From Hyphomicrobiaceae bacterium (lineage in GTDB: Bacteria > Pseudomonadota > Alphaproteobacteria > Rhizobiales > Hyphomicrobiaceae), in NCBI GenBank assembly GCA_020638055.1, contig JACKJH010000003.1, positions 558,001 to 622,000 on the forward strand: 64,000 bases of DNA. Reading direction: 5' to 3'. Shown here piece after piece: positions 62,238 to 64,000 of this stretch. The notes under the pieces are model-generated. The model made no database searches, was not told the DNA's origin, and was given only the letters and a program-made list of their open reading frames with translations. The position numbers and the translations under genes were made by a program. Numbering within the stretch: the first letter of the stretch is position 1; each line of letters starts with the position of its first letter.

Positions 62238-63476
62238 TCAATCCTCGACTCGCACGAAATGCCAAACCGTATTCATGTAACTAATCGCCGAATCCTGAAT
62301 GTCTTTGATGTTGTTCTTGTTCTTCAGGTCGGCGCTACCCAGTGCAAGCCGGCCGGCACGATGCGCCTCCACCAACATGCACTTGAACTCGATGTCGCTC
62401 AGGCCCCATTCGGGACGCCCATCGCGAATCGACGGCCATACATGAGAAATAAACGCCTTGCGGTGGCCTGACCAGCCCTCAGCGTGAGGGCGTGCACGTT
62501 GGCGAACTTCCGTGGCGAATTCGTCAAGGTCGGGGCGCACGATCGGCGGCGGGCCACCGGCAGGCGCGGCATCATTGGCAGGCGTAGGTGGCTTGTTTAT
62601 TTGGGAAACAAGTTCGGGATTATCGGACCTTCGCCCAGACGGGATCGGTTGTGCAGGTGCCGATTGTTGCGTGCGTAGTGATGATCCTGCATTGGCAGTG
62701 TTGTTTGCGCTTGATTCCGGCGCACCTGCGTCCAGAATTTCAGAAACGAATCGCTTCATGATCGCCGCGCGAAGCACATCGAGCGTAGGCTGTGCCGCAT
62801 TCACCTGTTCGGCTGCCAGTGCGGCTATCAAACGGCTGTCTGTGCCGAATTCTCGTGGTCGTCGGGAGAGCTGCGCAGCAAGCGCCCGGCCAGCTTTGGG
62901 TGATAGAGCTGTCCCTGACCCAAGACCGCTTTTGATCTTGTTTCCAAAGGCTCTCTCCAGTGCAATGAGTGCGAGTTCGCCGCGAAGCCTTGCCGGCGTG
63001 GTCTTAAGCCGCCGGTTCAATCCAAATGCCTGCTGAACGACCAGTGCTCGCAGGCCTTCAGGCGTGCCAAGGGCTTTGAGTTTTGGCGTGCTTTCTGCTT
63101 CCAGGCCCAACGCGCGCGCAATCAACTGGCTATCACGCACTTCTGCCCAGCCACCGAGTTTGACGTTGCTGCGTAGCGCGAGAAAACTCGCAGCGGCGGT
63201 GATGCCCTCGTCCGTTGCCGTGAAGCGGCCGCGTTTTTCTGAGGCCATGCCCTCCTCAACCAATTCGCCAAGGGCCGCCTCCGCTGTTTGTCGCCATTCA
63301 CCCGGCGAGAGCCGGTGCGCGACAAAAAAAGACAAATCGCGAATCGTCTCAGCGCGTGTGGCTCCGCCCGTTGCAGAAAGGCGCACCAACACCAGTTCGC
63401 GTAATCCCGCTGAAGGCGGCGGTTCTTCTCGCGCAGCCGATTGGCGGGCTGGAAGGTCGCTGATCATGGCGGACAT
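62238..63476 (-). CDS. Winged-helix-like partner of the dual ATPase
   Basis: Protein of 412 residues, family not recognised. Residues about 20-105 could form a winged helix (LRELVLVRLSATGGATRAET, EAALGELVEEGMASEKRGRF). The middle part is helical (PEGLRALVVQQAFGLNRRLK, LALIALERAFGNKIKSGLGS). A Pro/Ala-rich linker (about 255-320) leads to a compact C-terminal domain (KAFISHVWPSIRDGRPEWGL, FKCMLVEAHRAGRLALGSAD, SAISYMNTVWHFVRVED). Lying just upstream of the ATPase gene on the same strand, it may supply DNA or substrate recognition. Confidence 0.7.
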   Translation of the reverse strand: MSAMISDLPARQSAAREEPPPSAGLRELVLVRLSATGGATRAETIRDLSFFVAHRLSPGEWRQTAEAALGELVEEGMASEKRGRFTATDEGITAAASFLALRSNVKLGGWAEVRDSQLIARALGLEAESTPKLKALGTPEGLRALVVQQAFGLNRRLKTTPARLRGELALIALERAFGNKIKSGLGSGTALSPKAGRALAAQLSRRPREFGTDSRLIAALAAEQVNAAQPTLDVLRAAIMKRFVSEILDAGAPESSANNTANAGSSLRTQQSAPAQPIPSGRRSDNPELVSQINKPPTPANDAAPAGGPPPIVRPDLDEFATEVRQRARPHAEGWSGHRKAFISHVWPSIRDGRPEWGLSDIEFKCMLVEAHRAGRLALGSADLKNKNNIKDIQDSAISYMNTVWHFVRVED

Positions 63477-63957
63477 GAGGCAAGGTCTCCCCGAGGCAGG
63501 CGTCCGTAGCCGTTTAGTGGACCATCGAAGCCAGCTTCAGCGTGCAAAGGTCTGCAAAACGGCAGGTTTGTGGGTCCGGACGCGCGAATCACCGGGAAAA
63601 GCCACATCAGTCTGAAAGATCAAACCGCCTGATGGAAGTGTCATGCACAGTCAACTCACCGCTTTTCAGGGTGGCAGGGACCGTAAAACCGCCGCGCGCC
63701 GACGTTTAGCCCCCTGGGCGTCAAATTGGCGACACGTTGTTGGGGCGCAATCAGCGTCGCTGTTCGGGGGAAAGCGAACAAGGGCATCTTCAGATTGTGG
63801 CATGGGTAGTAATAGTGCGCCGTTGAGCCGTGCTTGGCGTGACCGGTTTGCTTGACCTGTTAGTGCCGCAGGCCTTGGGGCGCTTTCCTTGTCGCAGGGA
63901 CAACAGTTGTTCTCACCTGTGTCGTTAGCGTTAACGGCCGGTTAATGGATTGGAGCG
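63477..63957. other. Gap upstream of the ATPase operon and a rightward gene
   Basis: About 480 bases with no convincing gene; a 70-codon plus-strand frame at 63643 has no ribosome site and Arg/Ser-rich composition. Promoters in both directions are expected here. A GTTAACGGCCGGTTAAT segment at 63929-63945 is weakly palindromic. Confidence 0.35.
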
Positions 63958-64000
63958 ATGCTGAACTGGAAAACCGCGCGTCTTTCTGCGGGAGCAAAGA
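63958..64000 (+). CDS. Possible 5' end of a gene cut by the window edge
   Basis: ATG at 63958 preceded by TGGAG opens a frame reading MLNWKTARLSAGAK that continues past the window end. An ATG at 63945 in another frame also remains open. Too short to identify. Confidence 0.3.
   Translation, partial: MLNWKTARLSAGAK

Noticed and set aside
63643..63855. Plus-strand 70-codon frame
   Set aside because: No ribosome site and Arg/Ser-rich composition typical of chance frames in high-GC DNA.

Overview
The window looks like a chromosomal segment of a high-GC alphaproteobacterium, most likely of the order Hyphomicrobiales (inference). The support is the order SUV3-like helicase / S4 protein / ferredoxin FdxA / CarD, the DUF3108 and L28 genes, and many copies of a 44-bp hairpin repeat (core CCGACGAAGTGGA...CCGGTTCG) of the kind common in this order. 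No rRNA, complete tRNA or CRISPR array was seen.

Positions 1-15230 are the right part of an integrated phage-like element whose left end lies outside the window. It carries a serine recombinase, a tail tape-measure protein, a zinc-ribbon protein, a PrimPol/zinc-finger/DUF927 replication protein followed by an iteron-like region (probable replication origin), an adenine methyltransferase with a double helix-turn-helix N-terminus, a run of overlapping small genes including two more double-HTH proteins, a minus-strand cassette of tiny genes, and a tyrosine integrase. A sequence resembling a tRNA 3' end (15212-15227) is the likely attachment site, and a terminator follows it.

Positions 15300-28250 are mostly core chromosome: an MltB-type lytic transglycosylase, rpmB, a DUF3108 protein, an SUV3-like helicase, an S4 protein, fdxA and a CarD-type regulator with a histone-H1-like N-terminal extension. 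Among them is an unusual 807-residue protein that joins a periplasmic binding domain to a complete pentameric ligand-gated ion channel.

Positions 28694-40469 form a plus-strand cluster. SrfB-like and SrfC-like proteins, a one-pass membrane protein with Sel1-like repeats, and a secreted coiled-coil protein are joined by 4-base overlaps. A PstS-like/OmpA fusion and an orphan TctC-type binding protein follow. I read this as an uncharacterised envelope-spanning machine driven by an Hsp70/actin-fold ATPase. Minus-strand genes at 49088-55890 (a 4-TM coiled-coil protein, a small partner, a divergent class A penicillin-binding protein) and 58578-63476 (a dual-ATPase HerA-like protein with a winged-helix partner) may be related in function, but that is only inference.

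Positions 40556-48926 carry an HNH protein, a cytochrome b561-type protein, an alpha/beta hydrolase, a secreted Arg/Ala-rich protein and a DevCAB-type exporter, split by an inverted fkbM methyltransferase gene. moeA lies at 56236-57537. Intergenic regions are rich in several families of palindromic repeats, including two copies of a 167-bp CTAG-bounded double hairpin about 37 kb apart.
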